Of a DNA stretch of 64,000 bases, positions 20,338-32,383 are shown in pieces. The notes under the pieces were generated by a model, which ran no database searches, was not told the DNA's origin, and saw nothing but the letters and a program-made list of their open reading frames with translations. Both the position numbers and the translations under genes were made by a program. Position 1 is the first letter of the stretch. Each line of letters starts with the position of its first letter. This DNA comes from Theristus sp. LFF4_11 (taxonomy: Eukaryota > Nematoda > Chromadorea > Monhysterida > Xyalidae), in assembly GCA_030248135.1 (NCBI GenBank), contig JASANC010003237.1, forward strand, positions 186,001-250,000, given 5' to 3'.

Positions 20338-22452
20338 ATGGGTACTGGCGCCGTAACCGCTGAAGGAGACGAGCTCGCTGTGGACGACAAAGAAGTGCTG
20401 CTTCAGGTGTTGCCTGTTTTCACAAAGCTGTTGGTTTGGCCATTATGGACGGCGAACCGAAATGAAACAGTCAAACATTTCGTTTGTAACGTTCGCAGGC
20501 TCGTCGTCTGCGTCGCCAGCGAGAGCGAGACCAATGGGATCAGTTTTGGACGATCCAGGATTACGAGTCGCGCGGCACAATTTGGCCACGATTCCGGTAC
20601 AAGGTGTGGCGTATGGTTGACGCGCCCGTCACTTGGTTCAGAGGTTTGCTTTGCTTCCTGGTTTTCTTGAGTTTTCATGTTTTAGATACCTGTCTGAATT
20701 TGCCCTTGTCCTTGTGCTAGTTGTAGCTGCGTTGATTCACAGTCAGAACTACCGTGCTGCAACAAACATAAGCATTCTATTACCCAATGCTGCACTTGAT
20801 TTCTGTTCCACACCATTCGATGTCCTCAAACAACCCCTCGATGTTGGTCTCGGCAATCAGCATTCTGTACTGACCGTGACGAGACACCAACCAATCAGCT
20901 TTAAAAAACGTTTTTTTCTTGCCACCAAAAAGGCATAGCATAAATAACTGAAACGACACACTACAGAATCGATCGTGGAGCCGCTGCACGACAAGTACAA
21001 ACTGCCGTATTACCAGCGCAAGTTCTCGCGTGTGCCGGAGATCGACGAGTGTCACGTGACCGACAGCGCGTGCATCTACGAGGCGAACGAGCAGTATCGC
21101 CGTGACAAGTGAGTCACTGGTGTGTGGAATGGTCGTGATGTGCTCGCAGTCGAACTGTACAACGTGCACAATCATCAATCACCTGGTTGGCTGCTTTTCA
21201 ATTGGGCTCACTGATTGCTCCAAGTATCTCGATGCGATGCAGCACACAATCAGCATGCCAGATTCAAATGAAAAGTTGCAAATTTCGATGACTCCAGGAT
21301 GGTGGTGTAAATGTTGTGGGTTCTGTCCGTTCTTTTGGTTTCTGTTTCATTTTTTCTTGCAATTTACCTGACTCTTCAGAGACGTTGACACTTTCATACT
21401 GACGATTCTCCGCGACCGAATGAACGGCTGTCTCAAGTATTTCCACGGCGACGCCACCAAATGCCGAATGCCCGCTGAGGACTATGAAGAGAACGAGTTG
21501 AACTACTTTATGAAATGTGCGCGCCGTTTTGCCGACGACTTTTTCTTTGTTTGTGATAACCTCATTCTGGCTGGCATGTTGATTGGTTCCTTTAAAGTTT
21601 CGACAGATCAGCAGTAGAGTTGTTCCGTGACTGCCTTGTTTCGTGGCATTTTTGCCTGTCTCGTTTCTTCACAATGCTGTCTGTTTCGTCTCTTCTCATC
21701 GCATAGGAAAATCCTGTTGTTTCAACCACTGTTATCAGCCAGCAGTGCAGTTCACAGTTCAAAAAAGCTGAAAAGCCAATCCGCAAACTGTATAACCCGA
21801 ACTGAAAACCCTTTTTTTGTTGCAGACGGCGAGCTCGGCGTCGAGTCTGACGCCCGTGACGCGTACATGAAGCAGAAGCATCGGCTGATTTGGGAGCGCA
21901 GACACCCGGAGATCATGGCCGCACGGCAGCGCGCCTACCTGGAGCACAAACGGAAACTGTCCGAGGAGCACAACATGGACATCACGTTCTGGCGCAATAA
22001 GTTGCTGTATTTGGTGGGTCGACAATGTGCTGCAAGTTGCTTGTTGGTTTGTTCGATGCCGCGTGGTGAATTGCTGTGTTAAAACCGGCGCGGTCACTAA
22101 ATGCGCCTCAATATATGCTTGTGTTCCCCACGACGGCGGCCGAATCACCATGTTACTTTCTCTATCACACCGTCACTGTGACGCACTGATTTATCAGAAA
22201 GTGAAATCATTATCTGGAAACTGATGAATTTTGGCGATTGATGTTGAATTTGAGCAATCACAGTGTTTCGTGTCGTTGCAGGACAAACAGGCATCAACGG
22301 AGCCGTACTCGTACTATCTCGACTTCGTGCCCTGGTTGAACGTGGTGCAGCCGCTGTCGAAAGATTGGCGCTACTACAAACAGAAACACGAGGAGGGAGA
22401 CCCGCATCCGGATGGGAAACGTGTGCCGGTCAAGGTGTGGCCGTGGAATTAG
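20338..22452 (+). CDS. NDUFB10: NADH dehydrogenase (complex I) subunit NDUFB10 / PDSW
   Basis: Accessory subunit of mitochondrial respiratory complex I, on the intermembrane side of the membrane arm. Exons: 20338-20406, 20499-20643, 20967-21108, 21380-21516, 21826-22013, 22282-22452, giving 283 residues. Family match: 'DAPVTWFRE' then 'PYYQRKFSRVPEIDEC'. A C-X6-C pair (CHVTDSAC) lies in 'SACIYEANEQYRRDK', and a second Cys pair sits in 'MNGCLKYFHGDATKC'; these correspond to the family's disulphide cysteines. A further 'YMKQKHRLIWERRHPE' block and a C-terminal extension make it longer than the ~172-residue human protein. Intron 3 holds one copy of a ~90-bp dispersed repeat (21181-21275). An AATAAA occurs near 22811. 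Earlier 5' exons are not excluded. Confidence 0.88.
21181..21275 (+). repeat. ~90-bp intronic repeat, copy 1
   Basis: It runs from 'ggttggctgcttttcaattg' through 'gctcactgattg' to 'ccagattcaaatg'. Related copies lie at 53602-53695 and 54556-54636. All three are inside introns. Confidence 0.6.
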
Positions 22453-22939
22453 TAAAACGGTGCACAGTGTTGTAGTTGACGTTACGGTTAGTTTTTACTT
22501 TAGTCAGTCGATTTACCATTGTGATTTCCTTGCCTTTTTGGTGTACAGAAATAGGCGGAAATTGTTTGCGTGCTTTTTGTACATTTTTGCGAATGATAGT
22601 CTCACAAATTGTAAACTGGTGGTCGTTGTGAATGTGCAGGAGTTTTGTTTTCCTTTGTTTCTGTTTTGATTTTAGCTAGGCTGCATTTCTAACAACGCAA
22701 AATTTGACTCACAACTTTTGCCATTTTTCATGAAACTTCGATTTACAAACAGTTCCGTTTTTTGTTGATCACTATTCTGATGACAGACAGGACTAGATAG
22801 ACTGTTACGAAAAAAAATAAATAAGATGAGTTTCGAATTCACAACCGATCCCCAGCACCAGAAGAAAACTCAAGAAAACAAAACACCGGGAAGTGTAAAA
22901 CGTTCACTTTCAAATGCGGTCAGTCACAACTCACAATGC
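22453..22939. other. Convergent 3' spacer
   Basis: AT-rich spacer between the convergent NDUFB10 and GPCR genes. It probably holds both 3' UTRs. No further gene is seen. Confidence 0.4.
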
Positions 22940-25566
22940 TCAAATGTGACTGGTTTGTTGCCAAGCGTGCTCCGCCGTGTCCAGCCCGTAATTGCTGTAG
23001 CTGTTCGTTTGGTATAGCGGATTGCGGCGTGATATGGTGCCGTGGCCGTCGTTCAAGTAAATCGCCGGGATGCTTGGCGTCGAGCCAACGTAGCTCACGG
23101 TTGGCCGTCGTCGTCGTTGTCGCTGTTTCATCGATGACGTCCGCTTGCGCAGTTGCTCCAGCGGCATCGGCGAGTCCGTGCTCTCGCTGCTGTTGCTCGT
23201 GCCTTGGCCTTGACGGCGTTGCCGCGCCTGCAGACGTGCGGCCGCCTCAAATGCGGTGCTTTTGTGGTTGAATTTATTGTGTTTTGCATGTTGGTTTGAA
23301 ATCCCCGTTCAAAACAGCAGGGTTCAACCATGAGCTTGGCTTGGTACAAACTGGCGGTCAGTTGTCTTGCAGATTCCTTAGAAGGTTATGAGGCCATGAG
23401 ACGGGTGTCACCAACCGACGCATTACGTGTGTTTTGGTTCCAGGGTGTCAAAAGTGCTGCTGGGCTCAATGGCTCGCTCCGTCATCACAAAACAACCAAT
23501 CAGCGTTTTTTCTTAAAATGAGACATGTGTGGTCCCGGTCAGATGAAAAGCCACCCGAAACGAAAAACTGGCACCATTCGTTTATTGTCGCGCAAGATCT
23601 CGGTCAGCGAGCGTCGTCGTTCGGTCGCTTGCGGCTCGCTTGCCGGCTCGTACTCAATGATCGTGTTGACGGTCAACGCAGAGCTGTACGACTGCGACGC
23701 GGGCAGGTTGCTCGACGCAGCTCGTTGTTCTCCGTGCTGGTGTCGACGGCGCCACGATTGGCACGTCACGGTCTCGACGATTCGGTAGAGGAAACGCATG
23801 AGACAGTCGAGGAAGTCGCGCTCGGACAGCGTGTACCTGTGCCGTGTGTTGTGCAGGCTGCAGTTTTCAACAAAAAACTGAATCGAAACTGTCTTGGTTT
23901 CCATTCTGTTGTGCTCACGTGAACGGATTGATGGCTGATTGCACCAATGGAAGGAACGTCACGATGTCGCCACCGGAGCGCTCCGCAACAGTCGCCTCGC
24001 GGTGACGTTGGAACAGATAAACAACCTGCGGGCGAAAGTCAGTGAAATTCAATGGAATGGAGTTCACGGTGCGACAAACATCTGAGAAAACGAGCAAACG
24101 TCTACTAAAATCGTGTGTCTTAACAACGCGTTTCACTAGCCGCTTTAGTAGCCAAAAAGCTATCTTACAAACCTTTGTTAGTTAGTAACGTACTGCCTGC
24201 CGCTAAACTATCCAAAAACCAGAGAAAAAACTGCAACACCCCAGCAAAAACCAATTCCTGGCAATTAAACACGCCATTTGTTTTTACCAATGGCGTAGAA
24301 CACAAGCGACTCCTGCGTGTCACCAACCGTACAAACGTGTACCGGTATCCAGCAGGCGGCGAACACAGCGAACGTGATCATGATGATGCGCGTGACGCGA
24401 CTGTCAAACTTGACGTATTTGTGCCAGTTTTCACTGATCGAGTTGTCACTACCCCCTCCAGCTTGGAACACCAACATGAACAGTCTGTAAGAAAACTAAT
24501 GCACAAAGGTGAACTGGTGCGAACATGTGAACGGTTCACCCATGTAAGCTGGCCACAAATGTAAACTGATGAACACTTTCACTTGTAACTCACTCACTTG
24601 CCATACTCGCCAAGCACCATTATTGTGATATTGGTGGTGAACAGAAAAAATGGCAGCATGTAGTCGTCGGTCAGTGCTAGCGACATCAGGCACGTGCCGG
24701 AGTTGATGTGCTCTGCTGTCACACGCATCTGCAAATTTTTTCTGATAAACTTTTTTCTTCACTTGTGAATTATTCTGTTTTAAAAATAATCAAGCCGACG
24801 ACCAAATAGTGTTACATGATAAGCGGCGGCCGCACCAGCAGCACTGCACAGCCACAACGTCAACAACGACGAGCACAGTTTCCACGGCTCCGTGAAGTTG
24901 GTCGCTGTGGCGCTGTAGGCCTTGATCAGCTTGACGCGATAGTGCGTCACCGGCACCGAGGCACACAGACTCAGGTACATGCCCCAGATGCACGGCGCCA
25001 GCGAGAGTGCACACTGCTCGGAGGACATCTCGAAGCTGCACGTTGGAAAATGCGCAGTCACTCGCATTGTAGGCAACGGACAGTTTGACTGAGAAAGATG
25101 GCAGCAACGTTTCACGCAACAAAGATTAGAAGCTGTTTGCGATTTGCGCAGCTTTTTGTGGATTAAGGCTGTTTGTTATTCTCATGACACGCGTGTGCCT
25201 GAATCGTTGTGTGAAACGCTTGTGTGCTTGTTCTTCCTCAATTTCGTTACACAGCCGAACAAAGGAAAGCAATAACTTTTTAAAGTTTTTTTTAAACTTT
25301 TTAATTAAAATCTCGGTTGGAAAACGTGTGAATGACCGATGTCGCATGATGAGCATTGCGAGCGCGAGTGAGCCAGCGCCATTGAGCGCATCAGAGGCGG
25401 CCAGGTTGCACAGGAGCACATTGTGCTGTGAGCGGAGTCGTTTGTAGTTGAACACGAACAACAGCAGTATGCTGACATTGGCCACGATCGCAACGCCGCT
25501 CAGAGTCAGTCGGATGAATATGAAACTGCTCAACATGATTCTTTTGGGCGAAGCTGCAAAAAACAT
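22940..25566 (-). CDS. Class A (r
   Basis: Rhodopsin-family GPCR, orphan. Minus-strand exons, 5' to 3': 25566-25337, 25035-24816, 24728-24598, 24484-24337, 24025-23919, 23857-23575, 23245-22940, giving 474 residues; a shorter start at 25536 is possible because 'tttttgcag' before it looks like an acceptor. Landmarks: TM1 'VAIVANVSILLLFVF'; TM2 'LLCNLAASDALNGAGSL'; a Cys before TM3; 'VTHYR' where the DRY motif normally sits; TM6 'FAACWIPVHVV'; TM7 'SAINPF' in place of NPxxY. A ~190-residue Ser/Arg/Gln-rich cytoplasmic tail follows. It acts at the plasma membrane; ligand and G-protein are unknown. The gene is divergent from the VGAT gene at 27792, with a ~2.2-kb shared upstream region. The class A call rests on the TM6 and TM7 motifs; I cannot name a subfamily. 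Confidence 0.78.
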
Positions 25567-26439
25567 GCGCTAAAACCAAAAAGCGAACAGAATTCTTAAG
25601 ACCGGATTCATGGACTGGTTTTCTGAGCCAGCACTTTGTTTGTTGTCGGTGGTTTTACTCGAAAGTGGCTGACTGACACACGAGAACCCGTCTGTTAAAA
25701 TTATTTCGAACGCAATAAAAACGGTCTGGTTATATTTGTTTTGATTTTGGCGCATTTTTGCGGGTTGTGTACTACATATTAATCTGTAAATTTTCAATTC
25801 GGTCAATGCTAAATAGTTGGCTAATTCTTATCCACAAGTCCACGATTGTCCGATACTTTCCTTTGTACGTGAATGAACCTGAAACAGTTGTTTCATGTGA
25901 ACAAACAACACAACACACTTCTTCATGCAAATGCATGAAAGAGACAGGACAGCACAAACCATTTTGCAAAACACCGCGATTAGAAAAATCTACGGGTTGA
26001 GCTGTACGTTTTCAATTTATGTATCTCGGTCCAAATATTGCAAAAGCTTCAGACAAAATGCATGCAATAACAACAGCTGCCCTAACAGTATTTATTTCCA
26101 GTGCCATTGTTGTGTTTTTATTATGATATCTTCGCTGCGTTCGCAACCGATAAAACGGCTTGGCGATAAAGTTTTTACAATAATTTAATGGCGCCTCTAG
26201 CGCAAAATAAAATTCGCGTCGTCGTTAAAAAAAATTCACGTTGCAAAAAGTTCCTCAGTAAAAGGTATTTCTGATACAAAACACTTTGATTCATTTTTAA
26301 CAACATCACGCCCATTTGTTCCCCAATACCATTTTTCAGCTGGGTTGATAAATGTGCAAGACGCCCAAAGTTACCAGTTCAGTGTGCTGGGTTTGAATTT
26401 GGTTTTGTAAAATAGATTTTCTTCAATAGATATCTGACT
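25567..26439. other. Upstream spacer of the class A GPCR
   Basis: AT-rich, no gene supported. It probably holds the receptor promoter and perhaps a non-coding first exon. No motif is assigned. Confidence 0.35.
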
Positions 26440-26745
26440 AAGAATTATTCAGCGAAGCTACAGCACGGCCGAACAAATAAAACAGTCTCATTCAAGGCGA
26501 GATTAGTCGCAGACTAGGAGTTGCCTTTCTAAAAAATGCCAAGATATTCGCCAATCGAGTGGGCAGTGCATAAAGAATAAACATAATAGCACGAATAACC
26601 AATTTATTTTGAGAAACATGTCAAATTTGACACAGAATTTGGTTTCTGAACGTCTTTTTTCTTTCCCTCAAATTTCGCGCACTCTTTGCACCCTGAAAAA
26701 AGCTGCCATGTTTAATCGGCCATACCGTACAATGTATCAAAGTTT
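26440..26745 (+). repeat. Dispersed ~300-bp repeat, copy B
   Basis: Same-orientation relative of 8030-8395, sharing 'cattcaaggcg', 'gactaggagttg', 'aagaataaacataatagcacg' and 'tttgcaccctgaaaaaa'. No coding capacity. Confidence 0.6.
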
Positions 26746-27791
26746 CTGTCAAAACGTTGAACGTTGAATGGGTTCTAAGAAGTGGAGTTGCAAACAATCG
26801 TCGTCAGGCTTCGCACGTGAATGTTTTTTACGAAGCTTCAAACTCACCCGTAAAAGCTTTTCCATGAATGAAAGTACGCGTTTGAGTTTGATTGATTTCA
26901 AAAGATTACGACATGAGAGATAGCTCCTGAAAGGTATTGATACAGTGTGTGGGAAGGAGCTTATTCATTCACATTGCTTTCTCGGTCCCCAAATAAGCTT
27001 GATCTTGAGTAACTAACTGGTGCATTTTATTGAAAGGATTTGGAAAGAGGGTCGTTTCGGAAGCCGGTCCACAAAAGACAGTCGCTCATTACTTTGCGCG
27101 ACGCGCAGTGTCCATGGTCTTCTTTTTCTCATCCCTCGCGGTTTTGAAAGAAACGATTTTTATTTTATATTATTGGCCACTTTAGTCGCCCGATGTGGCA
27201 AACGCAGCAAACCCAAAATCAAACAAATAATAAGACCTGCAACTGTGACTAAGCCATACTCGAACAGAACGCAAGAATTTGTACTTTCATAGTCGCACGG
27301 TAAAGCCATGATACAGGACAGGCTTGAAAACCCACGATGGCTTCGCGTTGCGTGCTGGTTTTTACGTTGGAGATGAAACTAATTTTGACACCGGAACCCA
27401 AATGAGCAAAGCAGAATTTATTCAAACGAACAAACTTTGTTTTAAAAACTTTGGTGTCTGGTTTTGGTCAAATTACAATTACAATTTTACCAAATCAAAA
27501 CACAAAGTCCATTCAGCCGTGCAGCCAATTGAGACGGCCTTTATCGGAGGATGGCTGTCAAGCAAGCGGCCAAACATTTTTTCTGTGGAGTTCAACTAAA
27601 AAAATACCACCAGGAAGAAACCGAACGCAGTCTCAGTTTTTTTAAATTTGTTCGTGCTTGGTGCAGTTTTATTAGCTGTACAATTAGTTCGCTGTAACCG
27701 GCTGATAAAACTTCACTGTATGTGTACACTTCGTTTATTCCGAAAACTGATTTTGACAAAATAATTAGACAGATTTCAGCTACAATAAAAA
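26746..27791. other. Upstream spacer of the VGAT gene
   Basis: No gene is supported. Short open frames (for example 27020-27292) lack domains. The VGAT promoter and 5' UTR should lie in the right half. Confidence 0.35.
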
Positions 27792-30700
27792 ATGACCACC
27801 TCCATTGTCGGTGCCGCCGGGCCGGATCAGGAGGAAATTTACTCGGTGGAAAATGTCGCCTATCAGGGGCCGGCTCGGGGTGTCCCAAAAATACCCCATC
27901 CCCAACCATCCGCGGGTCTCCCAGTGGCCGATTATGGCACCATGGACGAAGAGTCAAAAAGGCCAGTCAGTGACGGCCACGGAATGAACCCACGGCAACG
28001 CATCAATCCGTGGCAGGCCGCCTGGAATGTCACGAATGCCATCCAGGTCAGCTGGATGAGTTTACTGGCATAACGCCATTTTTGAGCACCGTTCATTCAA
28101 ATTGAAATGTTGAAAAATGGTTGTATCGACTGCAAGAAGGACTGGTCATGCCACTCACAGACTGATGAAACAGCCGATCAGTGAATCTGAATTTGAAAAA
28201 ACGTCAGATTTTGTAAATAGACACGGAAGAAATCTAGCTGTCCGTGTCTGAAACTGAGCCGCTGCGTTCAGGGCATGTTCGTGGTCAGCTTGCCGTACGC
28301 AGTGCTACACGGGGGCTGGTGGGCGGTCGGGGCAATGATCGGAGTAGCATGGATCTGCTACTTCACTGGCCTGAATCTCGTTGACTGCTTATATGACGAG
28401 CAGGTTGGTGTGCGTGTGATCGATACGAAATTCAACAATTTTCTTTGATAATTTTAATGCTGAAACTTACTGACTGACCACCGATTTTGAAAATAACCCA
28501 TTCCAATCAAATATTTTTTGCTTATTATATCAACAGGGCAAACGCATCCGAAACACGTACCGTGACGTCGCTGAGGCGGTGTGGGGCGTGAACCTCGGCG
28601 GGCGGCTGGTGCTCGGGGCGCAGTTGACCGAGCTGATGATGACCTGCATTTTGTACGTCGTGCTCACTGGTTGGTTCACTTCAAGTGGGGTTTGGGGTTG
28701 GGACCAAAAACGCACAGAAACAGTTGCATTGGCTGATAAGTGCACTTTGAAAAAAGAATGGAAAGAGCGATAAAAAATAAATATGTACCATTAGCTCAGT
28801 GAACGGGTGGATCGGTACCTGTTCTGGTGGTTGGGCTCCTTGTTCTGTATGTTTGTTTCTCCAATTCCTGATTTTCCACACATCCCTAGGCGACCTGCTG
28901 GAGGGTGCGTTTCCGGACAAAGCTGTCAGCAACACCGGCTGGATGATCGTGGCTGGCGGCTTCCTGGTGCCGTGCGCGCTGCTCAAGGACATCACGGCGG
29001 TGTCGAATCTCAGCTTCTGGAACACCATCTCGCATTTGATCATCAACGGACTCGTCGTTTGCTACTGCTGCACTCGCATTGGCGACTGGGCATGGTCACA
29101 GGTGGCGTTCACGTTCGACATGCACACGTTTGCCACTGTGCTCGGCATCATCGTCTTCAGGTGACACGAGACACTGTGCTTCTCAGTTTCTGCAAAAGTT
29201 ACTACTTTAGGAATTTATGACTTTTAGTAACCACTAGCAGCAAACTTAGTAACTCACTACAGTCCATCTGAACACAATGTATACAATACAACTACCGTAT
29301 TACCTCTAATAAACCCCCATGGGGGTTTATTTCTTCAGCGACTTCTGGGGGTGGGGGTTTATTTTTGGGGGGGGCTTTATTTTTTTGGGGGGGGGGGGTT
29401 ATTTGGAAACCATTTTTAGGAGTGGGCAAAATGGCAAAAATACCTTCCATGGCAGGAAGGAAGTCGCAGAAACTTCTACTATACATAGAAATTTCCTTTT
29501 ACAACAGCCTTTTGTAATGAAATTACCATTAACTCATCCATTTGGGGCCTTTGGTAGCACAATTTCATCATTTTCACTGCAACCAGCCACTGAATTCGCT
29601 GGGTATGTGTTTCAAACAGGTTTCAATAATCCCCCATGGGGGATTATTTTTGGGGGGGGGGGATTATTTGGAAACTTGTCGAGGGGGTGGGGGTTTATTT
29701 TTTGGGGGGGGTTTAATTTTGGGGGGGGGTTTAATAGAGGTAATACGGTAGCTGATTGGTTTGGTTGCACACACGTGCAGTTGATGCATGCATTCTGTGC
29801 ACGACAACCCCGCCTCCACAGCAATTCCTGCTCAGATTGCATGTATCAACTGCACATGTGTGCAGCCGACCACTCAGCTAGTTGTATACATTATCCAAAC
29901 GGACTGTAGTTGGCATTTGTGCAGCTGAACAGCCTCTGACTTTTCACTGTCTGTATTGATGGATAAAATGCAATATAAGATGAAGTTTCAGTTGTAGTCA
30001 CTTCAAACAGCAACCAATATTCTCAACATTTTTTTCAGTTACACCGACCACATCTTCCTGCCACAACTCGAGGGCAGTCTGCACGATCGCACGAAATTCC
30101 AGCCGATGCTTCAATGGACGCACATTGCTGCGGCCGCATTCAAAGCTGGATTCGGATTGATCGGCTTCCTCACGTTCGCCGAATACACACAGGAAGAGGT
30201 GCCGAACAATCTGCCGAGTCAAAATTGGAAGGTGAGAATAGTACAGAACAGTTGGCGTTGTTGTCGCTTCAGACGGATTCAAAGCCATCGTTCATACGTT
30301 TTATTTGTTGTTGCTGCTGTTGTTGTTTTGCGGCTGGCGAGTGTTGCAACTCATCATCTGCTCAGCGTTGCGCGAAGAGCTGCATGGCAGTGATATGACT
30401 GCTTTTCCTGCGAGCTCCGCAAGAAATGGTACGCGTTTAGCGCCTCTGTGAGGCGATGCCAGGGAGCACCTGCCGGAATATCAAGCTCATCCGACGTAGG
30501 CGTGCATCACCATCTCCCCATACCATTCAATTCGCGAAACACAGAAACGTTTGAATTGCGGTGACATTAAAAAACTCGTTTTCATAATTACCGTTGCAAC
30601 TGTGCTTTTGTCATTCCAACAGATGTGTCTGAATCTGATCCTCGTCGTGAAGGCGCTGCTCTCCTACCCGCTGCCGTACTACGCCACCGCCACCATCATT

Positions 30701-31066
30701 GAACAGAATCTCTTCCTCGGTCGACCGCTGACCGCGCTGCCGAGCGCCTATTTCACGGACGGCCAGCTGAAAGTGTGGGCCGTCATTGCGCGTGTCGTCC
30801 TCGTACTGGTCACACTGATCATCGCGATGACAGTGCCGCACTTTGCTCTGTTGATGGGCTTGATCGGCAACATCACCGGCACATGTCTCAGTTTCATTTG
30901 GCCGTCGTATTTCCATTTGAAGTTGAAGGGCGACAAAGTGTCGCGGTTGGTACGCTGGATCAATCGGGCAATCATTGCGACCGGCTTGCTGTTCGGCTTT
31001 TGTGGCATCGTGTATTCCAGTCAGGAGTTGGTGCGGGCGATTAGTGCTGTTGATGAGTACCAGTAG
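27792..31066 (+). CDS. unc-47: Vesicular GABA/inhibitory amino-acid transporter (SLC32, UNC-47/VGAT)
   Basis: Synaptic-vesicle membrane transporter that loads GABA and/or glycine using the proton gradient; a marker of inhibitory neurons. Exons: 27792-28046, 28272-28403, 28537-28669, 28890-29160, 30039-30231, 30623-31066, giving 475 residues (C. elegans UNC-47 and human VGAT are about 490-525). Hallmarks: a hydrophilic N terminus, then 'WQAAWNVTNAIQGMFVVSLP', 'TELMMTCILYVV', 'GWMIVAGGFLVPCALLKDIT', 'VVKALLSYPLPYYA' and 'VPHFALLMGLIGNITG'. These match the AAAP/SLC32 core through its last membrane segments. Introns 2 and 3 use the donor GTTGGT (28404, 28670). Intron 4 (29161-30038) contains a nested pair of small transposons. 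Expression in GABAergic cells is expected from the family, not shown here. Confidence 0.93.
29260..29906. mobile_element. Outer pogo-like MITE in VGAT intron 4
   Basis: Ends 'CAGTCCATCTGAACA' and the complement of 'CAGTCCGTTTGGATA', flanked by TA on both sides (29258-29259, 29907-29908). Without the inner element, the arms pair for about 90 bp, giving a ~190-bp hairpin. CAG ends and TA target duplication are typical of pogo/Tc1-mariner MITEs. Confidence 0.65.
29295..29748. mobile_element. Inner G-rich MITE inserted in the outer MITE
   Basis: Terminal inverted repeats are 'CCGTATTACCTCTAATAAAC' and the complement of 'CCGTATTACCTCTATTAAAC', flanked by TA (29293-29294 and 29749-29750). The interior has repeated 'ggtttattttt' plus runs of up to 12 G, and the palindrome 'ccccatgggg' twice. 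Confidence 0.72.
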
Positions 31067-31240
31067 ATTGTTAGGAGGAATCCCGAATGTATAGTTTTTA
31101 TTATTTCCAGTGTCCATCCATTACAAAGATATTTTTTTGAAAAAGAATATTGAGGTTTTATGTACCGGTGGTAGATATCATTGATCTTTATTTTGGGCCA
31201 TTTTCAGAATTATTATTCTATGGCGGTGATTATTATTATG
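31067..31240. other. VGAT 3' flank
   Basis: Probable 3' UTR of the VGAT gene. No clear AATAAA and no other feature are visible. Confidence 0.4.
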
Positions 31241-31630
31241 GTGATCCAAAAAACTACACAATAAGAATCGGCTCTTGCGGCCAAAAGGTAGATGGTTTGG
31301 GCTAAAACTTCAATTTTTTTTAAATTTTTAAAAAACTATTTTTTTAAAGAAACGAAACAAAAACTCTCTGCATAAAGCTGAAACATTTTCTTGAGCGCTG
31401 AAAGTGGTGACGTGCGTTAAGTGCAGCGTACTGTATTAATTTGGCGTGAAAATTCAATTTTTACGCTTTTTGACTATTTCGATTCGCAATTCGTCTGAAA
31501 ATTTAACACAAAAATGAAAAGTTATTATAGGTGATGCTTGGTTAGAATTTCAGCCCAAACCATCCATCCGTTCCGTTGGCGAGCTATGTAGAGCCGATTC
31601 TTATCGTTTAGTTTTTTGAACACCCTGTAT
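31241..31630. mobile_element. Mariner-like MITE
   Basis: Arms 31241-31315 and 31542-31630 are inverted repeats, sharing 'gataagaatcggctct' (imperfect on the left) and 'gatggtttgggct'. The right end reads 'caccctgta', the complement of the ACAGGGTG terminus common in mariner elements. The interior is A/T-rich and non-coding. Confidence 0.65.
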
Positions 31631-32383
31631 TTTTATTTTGACTTGTTTGATCTCGATCTCCCAGAAGAAAACGATTCCCGTCTGTGCATGTTAGAGTATT
31701 TATAGATCCCAATGATCACTCCACTCCACTTCCCACAAATTTCTAAAACTCTGTGCTCGGATAGTTGTCTTGTGTTTGAAAGCGGATAAATTTGAAGTGC
31801 GTGGTGAATGGGTGGCCGGTATATCGTGTTACATCAAGAGTTGTCGCCGTAAGTGTAGTGGCAAATTTGCAAATCAAAACACCAAAGTGGACAAGTGTAC
31901 ACACGCATGCACACATGTGAACACGAAAACTTTCAGTGAAAGCGCTGAATAATTTCGGACACGTCACCGTTACGATGAATTCGCCTCTCTAGAGCAAATC
32001 TTCCTTTTATGCAGCAGCCTGCCCATATTACACAATTCAGTTTTGCTTGTTTTGTTTTGTTTTCAGTGTGGTCATTCATTGCGCGACGCGCGTTTGTTTG
32101 CTGCCCTTGACCTCGCCAGGCATATTAGAGCGTGCATTGCACGAAAACCGCCGACTTGTTTTTTAGACAGAAATGTCATCAATAAAATGAAGAAAGTTTT
32201 TTTATTTTTTTGTTTTGTTTGTTTGTTGGTTGAATAGTTTTGAAGAATTGAATTGAAAGTTTACAACGAATAGGAAGTCACAGAACTGCTTGAAAGCTGC
32301 AGAACTTTTTCGATCGTTGATTCGTGTCATCTGCGCCGCTCGCAGCTCGACTCGACAAAGAAAATACTCCATGGTCCATGTCC

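Noticed and set aside
20227..20670. Long plus-strand frame across the 5' end of NDUFB10
   Set aside because: It reads through an intron and is out of frame with the conserved 'DAPVTWF' exon; a shadow of the real gene.
28155..28185. 'ctgatgaaacagccgatcagtgaa' as a hammerhead ribozyme core
   Set aside because: The conserved GAAA and stem arrangement do not fit, and stems I and III do not pair.
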